This document shows, piece by piece, positions 44,668-55,690 of a stretch of 64,000 nt of DNA. Source of the DNA: Nocardiopsis sp. YSL2 (GTDB lineage: Bacteria; Actinomycetota; Actinomycetes; Streptosporangiales; Streptosporangiaceae). The notes under the pieces were generated by a model, which was not told the DNA's origin, ran no database searches, and saw only the letters and a program-made list of their open reading frames with translations. Where the stretch lies: positions 1,984,001 through 2,048,000 of the forward strand of contig NZ_JAMOAO010000001.1 in assembly GCF_030555055.1 (NCBI RefSeq). The letters run 5' to 3'. How positions within the stretch are numbered: position 1 is the stretch's first letter; each line of letters opens with the position of its first letter. A program made the translations under genes and the position numbers.

Positions 44668-45966
44668 CTAGACCGCGGCCTTCTGGCGGACGCGCCGCAC
44701 CACGTACGGCGCGACGCTGCCGAGTTTCTCGCAGGTCTCCTCGTACTCGCGCTCGGGGGTCGAGTCGGCGACGACACCGGCTCCGGCGCGCAGCCAGGCG
44801 CGCTCCCCGCTGCGGTAGATCGCACGCAGCACCAGGGCCGCGTCCAGGGCGCCGTCGTCGGAGGCCATGAGCACCGCGCCCGCGTACAGGTCGCGGGGGG
44901 TGTCCTCCAGCGCGGTGATCCGGTCGTAGGCGGGCTCCTTGGGGATGCCCGAGGCCGTGATCGCCGGGAACAGGGCGGCGAAGGCGTCGAAGGCGGACCG
45001 GCCCTCGGCCAGGCGTCCGCCGACCCGGGAACCGAGGTGCTGGACGCTGCCGCGCTCCTTGACCGCCATGAACTCGCTCACCGCGACGCTGCCGGGCGCG
45101 CAGATCGCGGCCAGTTCGTCGCAGGCGAGCTTGACCGACGCGGCGTGCTCGAAGACCTCCTTGGGATCGGTCACCAGATCCTGGCGGCGGGCGTCGTCGT
45201 CGGCACCGCCCCCGGTGAACGCCCGGGTGCCCGCCAGCGGCTGCGTGCACACGTGCCCGTCCGCGGTGACCTCGGCGACGGTCTCGGGACTGAACCCGGC
45301 CGCCTGCCGCCCGCCCAGGTCCAGCAGGAAGGAGCGGGCGGGGGTGTTGTTGCGTCTGCCCCGCAGGTAGGTGGAGGGCAGGTCGACCTCGAAGGGGACG
45401 TCGACCGCCCGGGAGAGGATGACCTTGCCGAGCAGTCCCGTGCGGATGTCGGCCACGGCCTTGGCCACCGCGGCCTGGTAGGTGTCGCGGCCCGCCCCGT
45501 GTCTGGTGTCGACCGGCGTGGCCTCCTCGGGGAGCTCGTGGACCGGAGCACAGACCAGCTCGCGCACCTGCGCCAGCCGCTCCTCGTCCACGCTCCGGAT
45601 GAGCACGGCGTCCGCGCTCAGCCGCACCTCGGTGCGGGGGATGAACAGGTGGAGCAGGGGGCCCTCCGGGGCGGGGCGCCCGGCCAGCGCGTAGGCGAGC
45701 TCGAAGGAGGCCCAGCCGAACGCGTTCCAGCCGGTCACGCCCGCGTCCGCCAGCCGCGCGCGCACGGTCTCCAGCGGGCGGTCGCCGGCGGCGCGCAGGC
45801 TCCGGGCATCGGCCACCACCTCCGCCAGGCGGTCCCCGGCCAGCCACCAGCGGCCCTCGCGCTCGTAGACGACGTGGTCCTCGAACAGTCCCGAACCGGC
45901 CAGCCGCACGACGGCCGCCATCGGGTCGAATCGACCGGGGATCCTCAACTCGTGGTACTGGCGCAC
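44668..45966 (-). CDS. Salicylate synthase (MbtI/Irp9 family)
   Basis: 432 residues from the GTG at 45966, which has AGGAGAGG in front. It belongs to the chorismate-utilising family: the Lys in GLLGKVILSRAVDVPF, the EVTADGHVCTQPLAGTRAF segment, DPKEVFEHAASVKLACDEL, SVQHLGSRVGGRL and PAITASGIPKEPA. The PxxTASGIPK and VQHLGS patterns are those of salicylate synthases, which convert chorismate via isochorismate to salicylate and pyruvate in one enzyme. There is no separate pyruvate lyase. Convergent with the ligase gene; iron box 46 bases upstream. Confidence 0.93.
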   Translation of the reverse strand: MRQYHELRIPGRFDPMAAVVRLAGSGLFEDHVVYEREGRWWLAGDRLAEVVADARSLRAAGDRPLETVRARLADAGVTGWNAFGWASFELAYALAGRPAPEGPLLHLFIPRTEVRLSADAVLIRSVDEERLAQVRELVCAPVHELPEEATPVDTRHGAGRDTYQAAVAKAVADIRTGLLGKVILSRAVDVPFEVDLPSTYLRGRRNNTPARSFLLDLGGRQAAGFSPETVAEVTADGHVCTQPLAGTRAFTGGGADDDARRQDLVTDPKEVFEHAASVKLACDELAAICAPGSVAVSEFMAVKERGSVQHLGSRVGGRLAEGRSAFDAFAALFPAITASGIPKEPAYDRITALEDTPRDLYAGAVLMASDDGALDAALVLRAIYRSGERAWLRAGAGVVADSTPEREYEETCEKLGSVAPYVVRRVRQKAAV

Positions 45967-46275
45967 GCGACCTCTCCTGGCAGAGCGACATGGGGGCATG
46001 GATTGCTCCCTTAGGTTAGCCTTGCCTAATGTACAGCGCCCGGGGATCGATGAAAAGTGCCCAGCCCACAGCGTTCGCGGGAACCGTCACCGCCGCCCGG
46101 GAACGGCCTTCGGCGACGGACGGCGGACGGCCGGGGCGGGGCAGCGGCGCCCGCCGCGGAGGCGCGGGAAGTCGGCGGCCACGGCCCGACCGCGCCGGAG
46201 CCGTGGCGGCACCGCCGCGGCGCAGCGGCGGACCCGTGCCGGACCCGTGGCGGACCCGTCACCCCCGGCCGCGCC
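45967..46275. other. Gene-free stretch carrying the salicylate synthase promoter
   Basis: 309 bases. It holds the iron box at 46011-46029 and a run with three near-copies of CGGACCCGT (about 46225-46260). No coding region recognised. Confidence 0.6.
46011..46029. promoter_or_regulatory. Iron box before salicylate synthase
   Basis: TTAGGTTAGCCTTGCCTAA, the closest of the three boxes to the 19-bp DmdR/IdeR consensus. It lies 44 bases upstream of the GTG at 45966. Confidence 0.88.
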
Positions 46276-46692
46276 CTACCGGAACGACCACCCCGACCAG
46301 TGCACGACGGTCACCAGGATGATCGCCCCGTCCGGCGGCGCCTCCTCGTACTGGACATAGCGGGCGATGAGGCGAGCACGCGCGTCGGACCAGGCCGGGC
46401 CCTCGTGCTCGATGCGCGCGAACCCGTCGGCGCGCGCCCACCACAGGCGCTCCCAGTCATCGCTGTACTCGTCGGTGAGCAGGGACACCCTGGGATTCTC
46501 GGCGATGTTGCGCAGTCGGCGCAGGGCGCGGGAGCGCTTGGGCTTGTCGTCGACGGCGATGGCGATGGTGTCCGCGTAGGCGGCGAAGGTCACCGGCACC
46601 AGGTGCGGGCGCCCGATCGCGTCGACCGTGGCGAGCCTGGCGGCGCGGCTCGCCGAGAACCTCTCCCGGGCCCGTTCGACGTTCCACCTCAT
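46276..46692 (-). CDS. PPOX-class flavin/F420-dependent oxidoreductase (Rv0121-like)
   Basis: 138 residues; the ATG at 46692 is preceded by GAGGAGG. ARERFSASRAARLATVDAIGRPHLVPVTFA, KPKRSRALRRLRNIAENPRVSLLTDEYSDDWERLWWARADGFARI follow the split-barrel pyridoxamine-phosphate-oxidase-like family. The F420-dependent subgroup is suggested by close resemblance to the Rv0121 pattern, from memory. Substrate unknown. It lies 11 bases after the DUF389 gene on the same strand. Confidence 0.85.
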   Translation of the reverse strand: MRWNVERARERFSASRAARLATVDAIGRPHLVPVTFAAYADTIAIAVDDKPKRSRALRRLRNIAENPRVSLLTDEYSDDWERLWWARADGFARIEHEGPAWSDARARLIARYVQYEEAPPDGAIILVTVVHWSGWSFR

Positions 46693-46703
46693 GCCGGTCC
46701 TCC

Positions 46704-47705
46704 TCAGCTCCCGGTCCGCCCGGCGTCGACACGCTGCCCACGGGTCGTCTCGACGACGACGGGGACGCCGCCGGGAATCTGCCCGTCCAGCCGCGCGACC
46801 AGGTCCTCCAGGGGCGGGAGGTCCTCCCGGGTGCGCACGTCCACGTGCATGGTCCTCGAGTGCACGGTCACGCCCGTGACGGTGGCGGACGGGTCGTCGG
46901 CCAGCCACTCCTGTGCGGCGTCCTCCCCTCGCGCGGTCCAGACGTGGATGAGCACGTTGAGCGTGGTGTTGGCGACCAGGAGCAGCAGCACCGCGGCGAA
47001 CAGCAGGCCCAGGCTCGCGTACGCGCGGCGCGAGGAGTGCCCGGTGTCGCCGCTCTGCGGGGTGCTGTATCCGGAGGCCGCGAAGACGACCATGCCCGCG
47101 AAGACCAGGGCGAGGAGGTTGGACAGGAAGAGCACCAGGGCACCCAGGGCGAACCAGAACGCGCCGTGCCCCAGGCAGACCCCCACGACGACGAGGGGCG
47201 GAACGAGGGAGATCGCGATCGCCACACCGGGGAGCACGGCCGCGACGTCCTTGCGCGACAGCGCCACCGCGCCGGCCAGGCCGGTCGCCATCGCGGAGAC
47301 CAGGTCGATCAGCCCCGGTGAGGTGCGCCCGGAGATCTGGCTGTTGGAGAGCAGGTCGTCGCCTCCGGGCATCACCCACGAGAACACCAGCCCCACGGTG
47401 ATCACGAGTAGACAGCCGAAGATGACCACTCGAACCGATCCGGTCCGCCGCTTCTGGACCACACCCAGGGCGATGCCCATGATCGGCGTGGACAGCGGAG
47501 CGATGATCATCGCCCCGATGACGGTGGCCGTGGAGTCCGTGAGCACTCCGCCGGAGGCGATGACCGCCGAGAGCGTGAGCATCGTCCAGAAGGCCGACCG
47601 CTTGGACCGGCTGTCCCCGGCCGACAGGTCCACACTGTCCGCCAGTTCACCCAGCGACCGGCGCTGGTTGGCGGGAAGGACCTGACCGAGGATTCCGCTG
47701 CGCAT
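46704..47705 (-). CDS. DUF389 membrane protein
   Basis: 333 residues from the ATG at 47705; the frame is open 93 codons further but that part is not protein-like. About six helices, with the DUF389 core FWTMLTLSAVIASGGVLTDSTATVIGAMIIAPLSTPIMGIALG and AVALSRKDVAAVLPGVAIAISLVPPLVVVGVCL. A soluble C-terminal domain (TVTGVTVHSRTMHVDVRTRE) follows. Function of the family is not established (TIGR00341-like transport proteins). Likely co-transcribed with the PPOX gene. Confidence 0.88.
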   Translation of the reverse strand: MRSGILGQVLPANQRRSLGELADSVDLSAGDSRSKRSAFWTMLTLSAVIASGGVLTDSTATVIGAMIIAPLSTPIMGIALGVVQKRRTGSVRVVIFGCLLVITVGLVFSWVMPGGDDLLSNSQISGRTSPGLIDLVSAMATGLAGAVALSRKDVAAVLPGVAIAISLVPPLVVVGVCLGHGAFWFALGALVLFLSNLLALVFAGMVVFAASGYSTPQSGDTGHSSRRAYASLGLLFAAVLLLLVANTTLNVLIHVWTARGEDAAQEWLADDPSATVTGVTVHSRTMHVDVRTREDLPPLEDLVARLDGQIPGGVPVVVETTRGQRVDAGRTGS

Positions 47706-47807
47706 GGGCCGAGTATCGCCCGCGGGGCGGTCCGGCGGCCGCAGGACACGACGGGGCGGCACGTCCCCGCCCCAGGTGGGAGCGACCGTGACTGCGTGGT
47801 GAGAACG

Positions 47808-47831
47808 TAGTACTACACTCGTAGTGGTGAC
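47808..47831. promoter_or_regulatory. Operator-like dyad upstream of the TetR gene
   Basis: GTAGTACTAC (47808-47817), a perfect palindrome, runs into ACTCGTAGT, so that CTAC-actc-GTAG forms a second overlapping dyad. It lies 20-40 bases before the TetR start, a likely autoregulatory site that could also affect the divergent DUF389/PPOX operon. Confidence 0.55.
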
Positions 47832-47850
47832 AATCCCGAGGAGCCCCTGA

Positions 47851-48420
47851 ATGCGGAAGAACCCTGAGCGACGCGCGTCCCTGCTGGACGCCGCCATCGA
47901 AGTCCTCGCCCGTGAGGGCATGCGCGGCCTGACCTTCCGGGCCGTGGACACCGAGGCCGGCGTCCCGGGCGGCACGGCGTCCAACTACTTCGCCAACCGC
48001 GACGCCCTGCTCACCCAGATCGGCCACCGCTTCTACGAGCGCCTGGAACCCAACGCCGCCCTCATCGCCAAGGCGCAGGAGGGCCCGCGCGACCGCGCCA
48101 AGGTCACCGCGCTCATGCACGAGCTGGTCGAGCGGGTCAGCTCCTTCCGCTCCGGCTACCTGGCTCTGATCGAACTGCGCCTGGAGGCCACACGCCGCCC
48201 CGAACTGCGCCGCCTGCTCACCGAACGCATCCGCGCCGACGTCGACGCCAACATCGACTTCCACCTGGCATCCGGGTTGCCCGGGGACAGGACGACGGTC
48301 GTCCAGCTCATCCTGTCCCTCAACTGGCTGATCCTGGAGCGGCTCACCCTCCCCGACGTCTTCCCCGAGGAACAGGTCCACGACCTCGTGACCGACCTCG
48401 TCGAGCGCGCCCTCCCCTGA
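47851..48420 (+). CDS. TetR-family repressor
   Basis: 189 residues. N-terminal helix-turn-helix RRASLLDAAIEVLAREGMRGLTFRAVDTEAGVPGGTASNYFANRDALL is standard TetR. The C-terminal ligand domain includes LIELRLEATRRPELRRLL and a TetR_C-like helix VVQLILSLNWLILERL. It is divergent from the DUF389 gene with an operator-like dyad in between. Ligand unknown. Confidence 0.93.
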   Translation: MRKNPERRASLLDAAIEVLAREGMRGLTFRAVDTEAGVPGGTASNYFANRDALLTQIGHRFYERLEPNAALIAKAQEGPRDRAKVTALMHELVERVSSFRSGYLALIELRLEATRRPELRRLLTERIRADVDANIDFHLASGLPGDRTTVVQLILSLNWLILERLTLPDVFPEEQVHDLVTDLVERALP

Positions 48421-48614
48421 GCCGCGTGTCCGGCGGAGACCCGCCTGGCGGCCCGTGCTCGCCCCGGCCGGAGGGACGGCCGCGCGCGGCCCCGCCGGGT
48501 CGGCGTGGGCCGTCCGCCGCCCTCTCCCGGACCGCGCACGGGCTGTCGTTCCTTGACCGGGACCGGAACATGTCACTCTGGCCAACGCCGCGGGGACGTG
48601 GAACGATCACGCAC

Positions 48615-49064
48615 GTGACCACCAGAGCCTCCGCGACCCACCACCTGGACGATCTCGCCCGGTTGCGCCGCGTCCGCGACCGGATCGACCGGGAGTACGC
48701 GCTGCCGCTGGACGTCGAGGCGCTCGCCCGGGGCGTGAACATGTCGGCCGGGCACCTGAGCCGGCGGTTCCGGCAGGCCTACGGCGAGTCGCCGTACTCG
48801 TACCTGATGACACGGCGCATCGAGCGGGCGATGGCACTGCTGCGGCGGGGCGACCTGAGCGTCACCGAGGTCTGCTTCGAGGTCGGCTGCTCGTCGCTGG
48901 GCACGTTCAGCACCCGCTTCGCCGAACTGGTGGGCATGCCGCCCAGTGTCTACAGGCGCGAGGCCGAGCGGGCCACGGAGGGAATGCCCTCCTGCGTGGC
49001 CAAACAGGTCACCAGACCGGTCAGGAATCGAGAAGCGCCTGCCCAGCGCCCCGGCCTAGATTGA
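48615..49064 (+). CDS. Short AraC-type regulator (DNA-binding domain only)
   Basis: 149 residues from the GTG at 48615; ATG 48570 is an alternative. Two helix-turn-helix units: LPLDVEALARGVNMSAGHLSRRFRQAYGESPYSYLMTRRIERAMALLRRGDLSVTEVCFEVGCSSLGTFSTRFAELVGMPPSVYR, the complete AraC domain. No separate sensor domain. Such short regulators in actinomycetes usually precede the VOC gene they control, and here the next gene is a truncated VOC frame beginning 5 bases after the stop. Confidence 0.9.
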   Translation: MTTRASATHHLDDLARLRRVRDRIDREYALPLDVEALARGVNMSAGHLSRRFRQAYGESPYSYLMTRRIERAMALLRRGDLSVTEVCFEVGCSSLGTFSTRFAELVGMPPSVYRREAERATEGMPSCVAKQVTRPVRNREAPAQRPGLD

Positions 49065-49069
49065 CTCCC

Positions 49070-49210
49070 ATGGACATCACGATGCACCAGGGCCTGCTTC
49101 CGCCCACCGATCCCGGCACCTCGCGGGCCTTCCACCGCGACACGCTCGGCTTCGAGGCCGGGGCCGGCGGCGGCTACGGCGACATGATCCGGATCCAGGA
49201 ACCGCGCTGA
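49070..49210 (+). pseudogene. Truncated VOC-family gene
   Basis: 46 codons from ATG 49070. MDITMHQGLLPPTDPGTSRAFHRDTLGFEAGAG is the start of a bleomycin-resistance-like VOC protein (first module), but the frame ends at TGA 49208 after YGDMIRIQEPR, less than half the usual ~130 residues. No continuation is seen in any frame before the UvrA-like gene. Remnant of the usual AraC-VOC pair. Confidence 0.6.
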
Positions 49211-49313
49211 GCCGCGACCGTGCCGCCGTCGGCACGCGCACCCCGCAGCAGCCCTCCGACGGGCGCGCCCTTCAATGTCACAGGCACTTCTCGCCCTCAC
49301 AGACGGAGACACG

Positions 49314-51707
<2,394 letters not shown>

Positions 51708-52207
51708 CCGGAACGGTGGGCGCGCACCGCGACCCGTCGATCTGCCGGCACAGGGGGCGGCCCGATCCAGGGCCGTCCTCCCTCGTCATGGGCGACGATT
51801 CCCTATCGTCACTCTTTTCACACGAAGCTCCGCCGCATCTTCCCTTTGACGCACCGCCCCGAAGAACAATCGGATGCTCCCGCGGTGATTCCAGGGTCCT
51901 CCCAGTTCAGGACACTGAAAGGATTCCCGGTGGAACCGGCGGTCCTGGGGAGCACCGGAAAGGTCCCTCTTCCGTGGCCGGTTCCGGCCAGGAATACCAC
52001 TCTGTTCGCGGGAACCGCGTGGCCATGGTGGTGGGCCCTGATCGAAAGGCGGGGCCGATCGCCGCCTGAGGCGACGACACGGTTCGGGCACACGTGCGTG
52101 TAAGAGCGCTGCTACCCGTGTTGTGCGACGCTCACTGCGGGGCGGGAGCGGTAGCGGGTGCATGGCTACGGCTGTTCCCCCTGCAGCAGCGCGCAGTTGT
52201 TCGCGGC
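51708..52207. other. Gene-free stretch after the UvrA-like gene
   Basis: About 500 bases. Short open frames on both strands have no ribosome site and no family motif. I see no repeat or RNA structure that I can support. Confidence 0.5.
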
Positions 52208-52573
52208 CTACCGCTTGGCGGCCCCCACGAGCGTCGCACCGGCCTCGGGCCGATGATCGACCAGGTGAAGCCTGCACACGGCCACGCCCAGCGCGTACCG
52301 GTTGTTGACGGCCAGCAGGTCCATGAGCCTGGCGATCCTGCGCCGTACCGTCCGCACGCTCATGAGCGCGCGCCTGGCGACCTGCTCGTCAGTGGAGCAC
52401 TCGGTCAGTAGATGAAGGACAGTCCGATCCTCCTCTGTGAGAAGTTCCGCGACCCCTCCATGGCTGTTCACACATCGATTCACGTGAGCAACTTTCAACA
52501 GTGTGCTTCGTAAAATGTATATGAAATCAAAGCTCAGCACGGAGATTGGCCGTCCCTTCCAAAGCAACCGCAC
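52208..52573 (-). CDS. Small LuxR-type helix-turn-helix protein
   Basis: Up to 121 residues. The start is uncertain, because the first ~40 residues (hydrophobic, from AT-rich DNA) may be untranslated promoter sequence. The C-terminal part LLTEEDRTVLHLLTECSTDEQVARRALMSVRTVRRRIARLMDLLAVNNRYALGV has LuxR/GerE helix-turn-helix spacing. There is no receiver domain. It lies at the left edge of the AvrD locus, divergent from it, so a regulatory role there is plausible. An inverted repeat at 52596-52621 sits just upstream. Confidence 0.6.
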   Translation of the reverse strand: MRLLWKGRPISVLSFDFIYILRSTLLKVAHVNRCVNSHGGVAELLTEEDRTVLHLLTECSTDEQVARRALMSVRTVRRRIARLMDLLAVNNRYALGVAVCRLHLVDHRPEAGATLVGAAKR

Positions 52574-52900
52574 TCATAAACCCTGGATTGTGAGCCCGGT
52601 CACTCAACTGTGAGTAACCGGACGCACACGCGCGATACCTCGCGCGCTTCCAGCAAATCCTGTCTACCCGAGGCAAACCCGGCACACAAGAATGCCCGGG
52701 GCATCTCGTAAGGTTGGCAGCATTAGGCCATGATTCAACCGGCTCCTTGACATTGCGACTTCACGCGTGCTCGACTGTGACCAGGCCGGCAGAAAAGGAA
52801 GAATAATTTCCGCACGCCGCCGGCCATCAATTACACCCCACGAGCAATCAGCAGACATCGAGCCTTTCTTCGCGATGCCCCCCCTTTCGTCGCAAACGAA
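52574..52900. other. Divergent control region of the AvrD locus
   Basis: 327 bases between the LuxR-type gene and the hotdog thioesterase. It contains the inverted repeat at 52596-52621. AT content is raised compared with flanking genes. No coding region recognised. Confidence 0.55.
52596..52621. promoter_or_regulatory. Inverted repeat, possible operator
   Basis: CCGGTCACTCA, spacer ACTG, TGAGTAACCGG: 10 of 11 positions pair. Located 23 bases upstream of the LuxR-type start and 280 bases before the first biosynthetic gene. Confidence 0.5.
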
Positions 52901-53326
52901 ATGAGGAAATCCGTGACCAGTGCAACCTTGGAAGACTTTCTTCCCTCGGATCGAGCACGCGACCACCTCGTGCAGCGCATGGGCATCGAAATCCACGACC
53001 ACCGCCCCGGATACGTGTCCGGGTCGATGCCGGTCGCGGGGAACCACCAGCCCCTCGGGATCCTCCACGGCGGCGCGAATGCCGTCCTGGCCGAGACTCT
53101 CGGCTCCCTGGCGGCTTTTCTCCACGCGGGCGAGGGAGGCAACGCCGTAGGACTCGACCTGTCCTGCACCCACCACCGGTGGGTCTCCTCAGGGCGGGTG
53201 ACCGGGGTCTGCACCCCACTCCACGAAAGCAGGTCGACGGCGACCTACGAGATCGCCATCGCCGACGAAGCCGGGAAACGCACGTGCACCGCCCGCCTCA
53301 CCTGCGCGATCAGGCGACGAGCATAG
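52901..53326 (+). CDS. Hotdog-fold thioesterase (PaaI/YdiI-like)
   Basis: 141 residues from ATG 52901; GTG 52913 has a better-placed GAGGA and is an alternative start. HLVQRMGIEIHDHRPGYVSGSMPV, LGILHGGANAVLAETLGSLAA (the HGG..A...E catalytic loop with Glu) and GLDLSCTHHRWVSSGRVTGVC are those of hotdog acyl-CoA/ACP thioesterases. First gene of the plus-strand AvrD locus. It could free acyl chains from the ACP encoded at 55447 or release a beta-ketoacyl intermediate. Confidence 0.88.
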   Translation: MRKSVTSATLEDFLPSDRARDHLVQRMGIEIHDHRPGYVSGSMPVAGNHQPLGILHGGANAVLAETLGSLAAFLHAGEGGNAVGLDLSCTHHRWVSSGRVTGVCTPLHESRSTATYEIAIADEAGKRTCTARLTCAIRRRA

Positions 53327-53380
53327 CCAGGAGAAAACGAACCCGCGTCGCCCCACACTGCGATCAGATCGGACTCATCA

Positions 53381-54412
53381 TTGCTTTCGATCCCCACAAA
53401 CCAAGAAGCCCGTCCTTCCGTGGATGATTTTCTCGGCCCTGGCGAGAACCGGTTCTTCGGACTCGGATTCCGCCGCGTCTCCTACACGCACTCCGACATT
53501 CTCGTCTCCAGCAGCCCGGAAAACCACAAGAGCGTGCAGGTCAGCGCCAACCTGAAAGTCCAATATCCGGAAGACTGGTCCAAGAAGGGCTCCGGGCGGA
53601 AGTTACGGCCGCACTTCAGCACGATTGACGGACTGGTCACCGCAGCCGAACTGACCGAGCTCTGCATCATCGACCACCAAGGGGACGGTACCGACAAGAC
53701 GTCCTCCGCGTGGCTGCGAAGTGTGCGGATATCGGCGGGCAGCGAACCCATGGAGGACTTGGGACGCATCCCGCTGCACGCGGTGCGACGCTCCTGCGCG
53801 CCATGGGCCGACGATCCCACGTGGTCCGTGTCGATCGTCGACAACGCGATCGGCAACATGCGGGTCCGCTGTGAGGTGGTCCACCCCGCGACGCGCACCA
53901 CGCCCGGTGAGTACGCGTACCGGACACCGGACGACGTCCTGGGCGACGCGGCGGACCGCTACTTCGCCAGAGGTTTCACCTCCAGGCGCCAGGAGGTCCG
54001 GAACGTCGTCGTCGACCCGGGGACCCTGCGGGCCGAAGCCGATCTCTCCGTCGTCCCCGACGGCCGGTACGCCCGTTCCAGCCGCGGGCTGGAAGGCGGC
54101 TACCAACCCTCGGTCAGCATGGTCGACGGCTTCGTCACCGCTCTGCAGTTGGCCCAGGTCATGCTCTACGACCTCGACGACATGCGTCGACAGGACAGCG
54201 ACACCCTCTGGATGCGACAGACCACGCTCAGCGCGGCGCGGCCCGACCGTCCTTCGGTGGAGGGGGTCCGCGTCTCCACCGGCATCGCCGAACCCAACCG
54301 GGTCCGCATGGGCGGCTTCCACTGGCGAACCGGGGACATCGTCGGCGACCTGGGCGGGGTCCGCGTGAAATGCGCGGTCGCGCACCGCCTGCGTGAAGGG
54401 GAGGACCGATGA
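53381..54412 (+). CDS. AvrD-family protein
   Basis: 343 residues from TTG 53381; no ribosome site is clear and GTG 53420 is an alternative. FLGPGENRFFGLGFRRVSY, LRPHFSTIDGLVTAAEL and AWLRSVRISAGSEPMEDL match what I know of AvrD proteins (PF05655), assigned from recollection without alignment. The protein contains an internal duplication: LGPGENRFFGLGFRR (~residue 18) against LGDAADRYFARGFTSR (~187), and STIDGLVTAAEL (~80) against SMVDGFVTALQL (~245), consistent with two hotdog-like units. In P. syringae AvrD directs synthesis of syringolides, probably by joining a beta-ketoacyl unit to a xylulose. The stop overlaps the FabH-like start (ATGA). Confidence 0.75.
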   Translation: MLSIPTNQEARPSVDDFLGPGENRFFGLGFRRVSYTHSDILVSSSPENHKSVQVSANLKVQYPEDWSKKGSGRKLRPHFSTIDGLVTAAELTELCIIDHQGDGTDKTSSAWLRSVRISAGSEPMEDLGRIPLHAVRRSCAPWADDPTWSVSIVDNAIGNMRVRCEVVHPATRTTPGEYAYRTPDDVLGDAADRYFARGFTSRRQEVRNVVVDPGTLRAEADLSVVPDGRYARSSRGLEGGYQPSVSMVDGFVTALQLAQVMLYDLDDMRRQDSDTLWMRQTTLSAARPDRPSVEGVRVSTGIAEPNRVRMGGFHWRTGDIVGDLGGVRVKCAVAHRLREGEDR

Positions 54413-55410
54413 ACCGTACGGCCGTCATCTGCGGCGTGGGCGGAGCCGTTCCGCCCAGGATCGTCACCAACCACGAGCTCAGCACCCGGCTCGACACCTC
54501 CGACGAGTGGATCCGCACCCGAACCGGCATCCGCCAGCGCCGTGTGGTGGAGCCCGGTACGTCCACGGGCGATCTCGCGGCCGAGGCGGGTTCCCGCGCG
54601 ATGAAGCAGGCCGGCATGGCATCGGCCGACATGGTCGTGGTGGCGACCACGACGCCCGACCGCCCCTGTCCGGCCACGGCTCCGACGGTCGCCACACGCA
54701 TGGGACTGGTGGACACACCCGCCTTCGACGTCGCGGCCGTGTGCTCCGGATTCATCTACGCGCTGCAGGTCGCGACCGGGACCATCGCCGCTGGGATGGC
54801 CGAGTCCGCGGTCGTGATCGGCGCCGAGTCCTTCACCACGATCCTCGACCCGGAGGACCGCACCACCGTGGCGGTCTTCGGAGACGGCGCGGGCGCGCTC
54901 GCGCTTCGGGCGGGCGACCGGAGCGAGGACGGTGCCGTGCTGGCCTTCGACACCGGCAGCGACGGCAGCCTCAGGGACCTGATCACCGTGCCGGCCGGAG
55001 GCGCCGAGCAACGGGCGACCGGGAAGGCGCCCGCACCCGGTGACTCCTTCTTCCGCATGCAGGGCCAGCCCGTGTTCGGCCAAGCGGTACGGCGCATGGC
55101 CGACACATCGCGCAAGGTCCTCGCCGCGACGGGATGGGAGGTCGACGACGTCGACCGCTTCGTCGGCCACCAGGCCAACAGGCGCATCATCGAGGCCGTC
55201 GCGGAACGCCTGGGGGTCCGCCCCGACCGGGCCGTGTCCAACATCGACCAGGTCGGCAACACCGCCGCCGCCTCCATCCCCCTCGCCATGGCCGACGGAG
55301 CGGCGGCGGGCCTCCTGGCCCCGGGCGACCGCGTGCTCCTGGCGGCCTTCGGCGGTGGCGCGACCTGGGGCGCGACCACACTCACCTGGCCGCGGCTCCC
55401 CGCCCTGTGA
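54409..55410 (+). CDS. FabH-like ketoacyl-ACP synthase III
   Basis: 333 residues, start overlapping the AvrD stop. The full catalytic triad is present: Cys112 (VAAVCSGFIYAL), His254 (VGHQANRRII), Asn284 (DQVGNTAAASIP). TSDEWIRTRTGIRQRRV and GDGAGALAL are other FabH landmarks. It should condense an acyl-CoA starter with malonyl-ACP to a beta-ketoacyl-ACP, exactly the type of substrate AvrD is thought to use. The dedicated ACP gene follows 36 bases later. Confidence 0.93.
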   Translation: MNRTAVICGVGGAVPPRIVTNHELSTRLDTSDEWIRTRTGIRQRRVVEPGTSTGDLAAEAGSRAMKQAGMASADMVVVATTTPDRPCPATAPTVATRMGLVDTPAFDVAAVCSGFIYALQVATGTIAAGMAESAVVIGAESFTTILDPEDRTTVAVFGDGAGALALRAGDRSEDGAVLAFDTGSDGSLRDLITVPAGGAEQRATGKAPAPGDSFFRMQGQPVFGQAVRRMADTSRKVLAATGWEVDDVDRFVGHQANRRIIEAVAERLGVRPDRAVSNIDQVGNTAAASIPLAMADGAAAGLLAPGDRVLLAAFGGGATWGATTLTWPRLPAL

Positions 55411-55446
55411 ACCCCTGAACACGACACCCCACACGAGGAGCAGAAC

Positions 55447-55689
55447 ATGTCCGCGAACGTCACGAACCTCATCACCCAGATCCTGACGACCAAGTACGAG
55501 GTCCCCGCCGAGGAGATCTCGACCGAAGCCAAGTTCGAGGAGCTCCACCTCGATTCCCTGGCGCTCATGGAGATGGCCCTGGCCCTGGAGACGGAACTGG
55601 GTGTGCGGATCGCCGAAGGCGTCATCACGCCGGAGCTGAGCCTCGGTGAGGCGGTCAGCACGCTGGTCTCCCTCGGTTCGGAGGGCTGA
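55447..55689 (+). CDS. Acyl carrier protein
   Basis: 80 residues; ATG 55447 follows a GAGGAGCAG site. The phosphopantetheine motif is HLDSLALMEMAL with Ser37, in a helical ACP scaffold (EISTEAKFEEL, VRIAEGVITPELSLGEAVSTL). Discrete pathway ACP, probably partner of the FabH-like enzyme. The next gene starts 1 base after its stop. Confidence 0.92.
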   Translation: MSANVTNLITQILTTKYEVPAEEISTEAKFEELHLDSLALMEMALALETELGVRIAEGVITPELSLGEAVSTLVSLGSEG

Positions 55690-55690
55690 C

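Noticed and set aside
51846..52103. Possible 85-residue protein on the plus strand
   Set aside because: No ribosome site, no family motif and composition unlike neighbouring genes.
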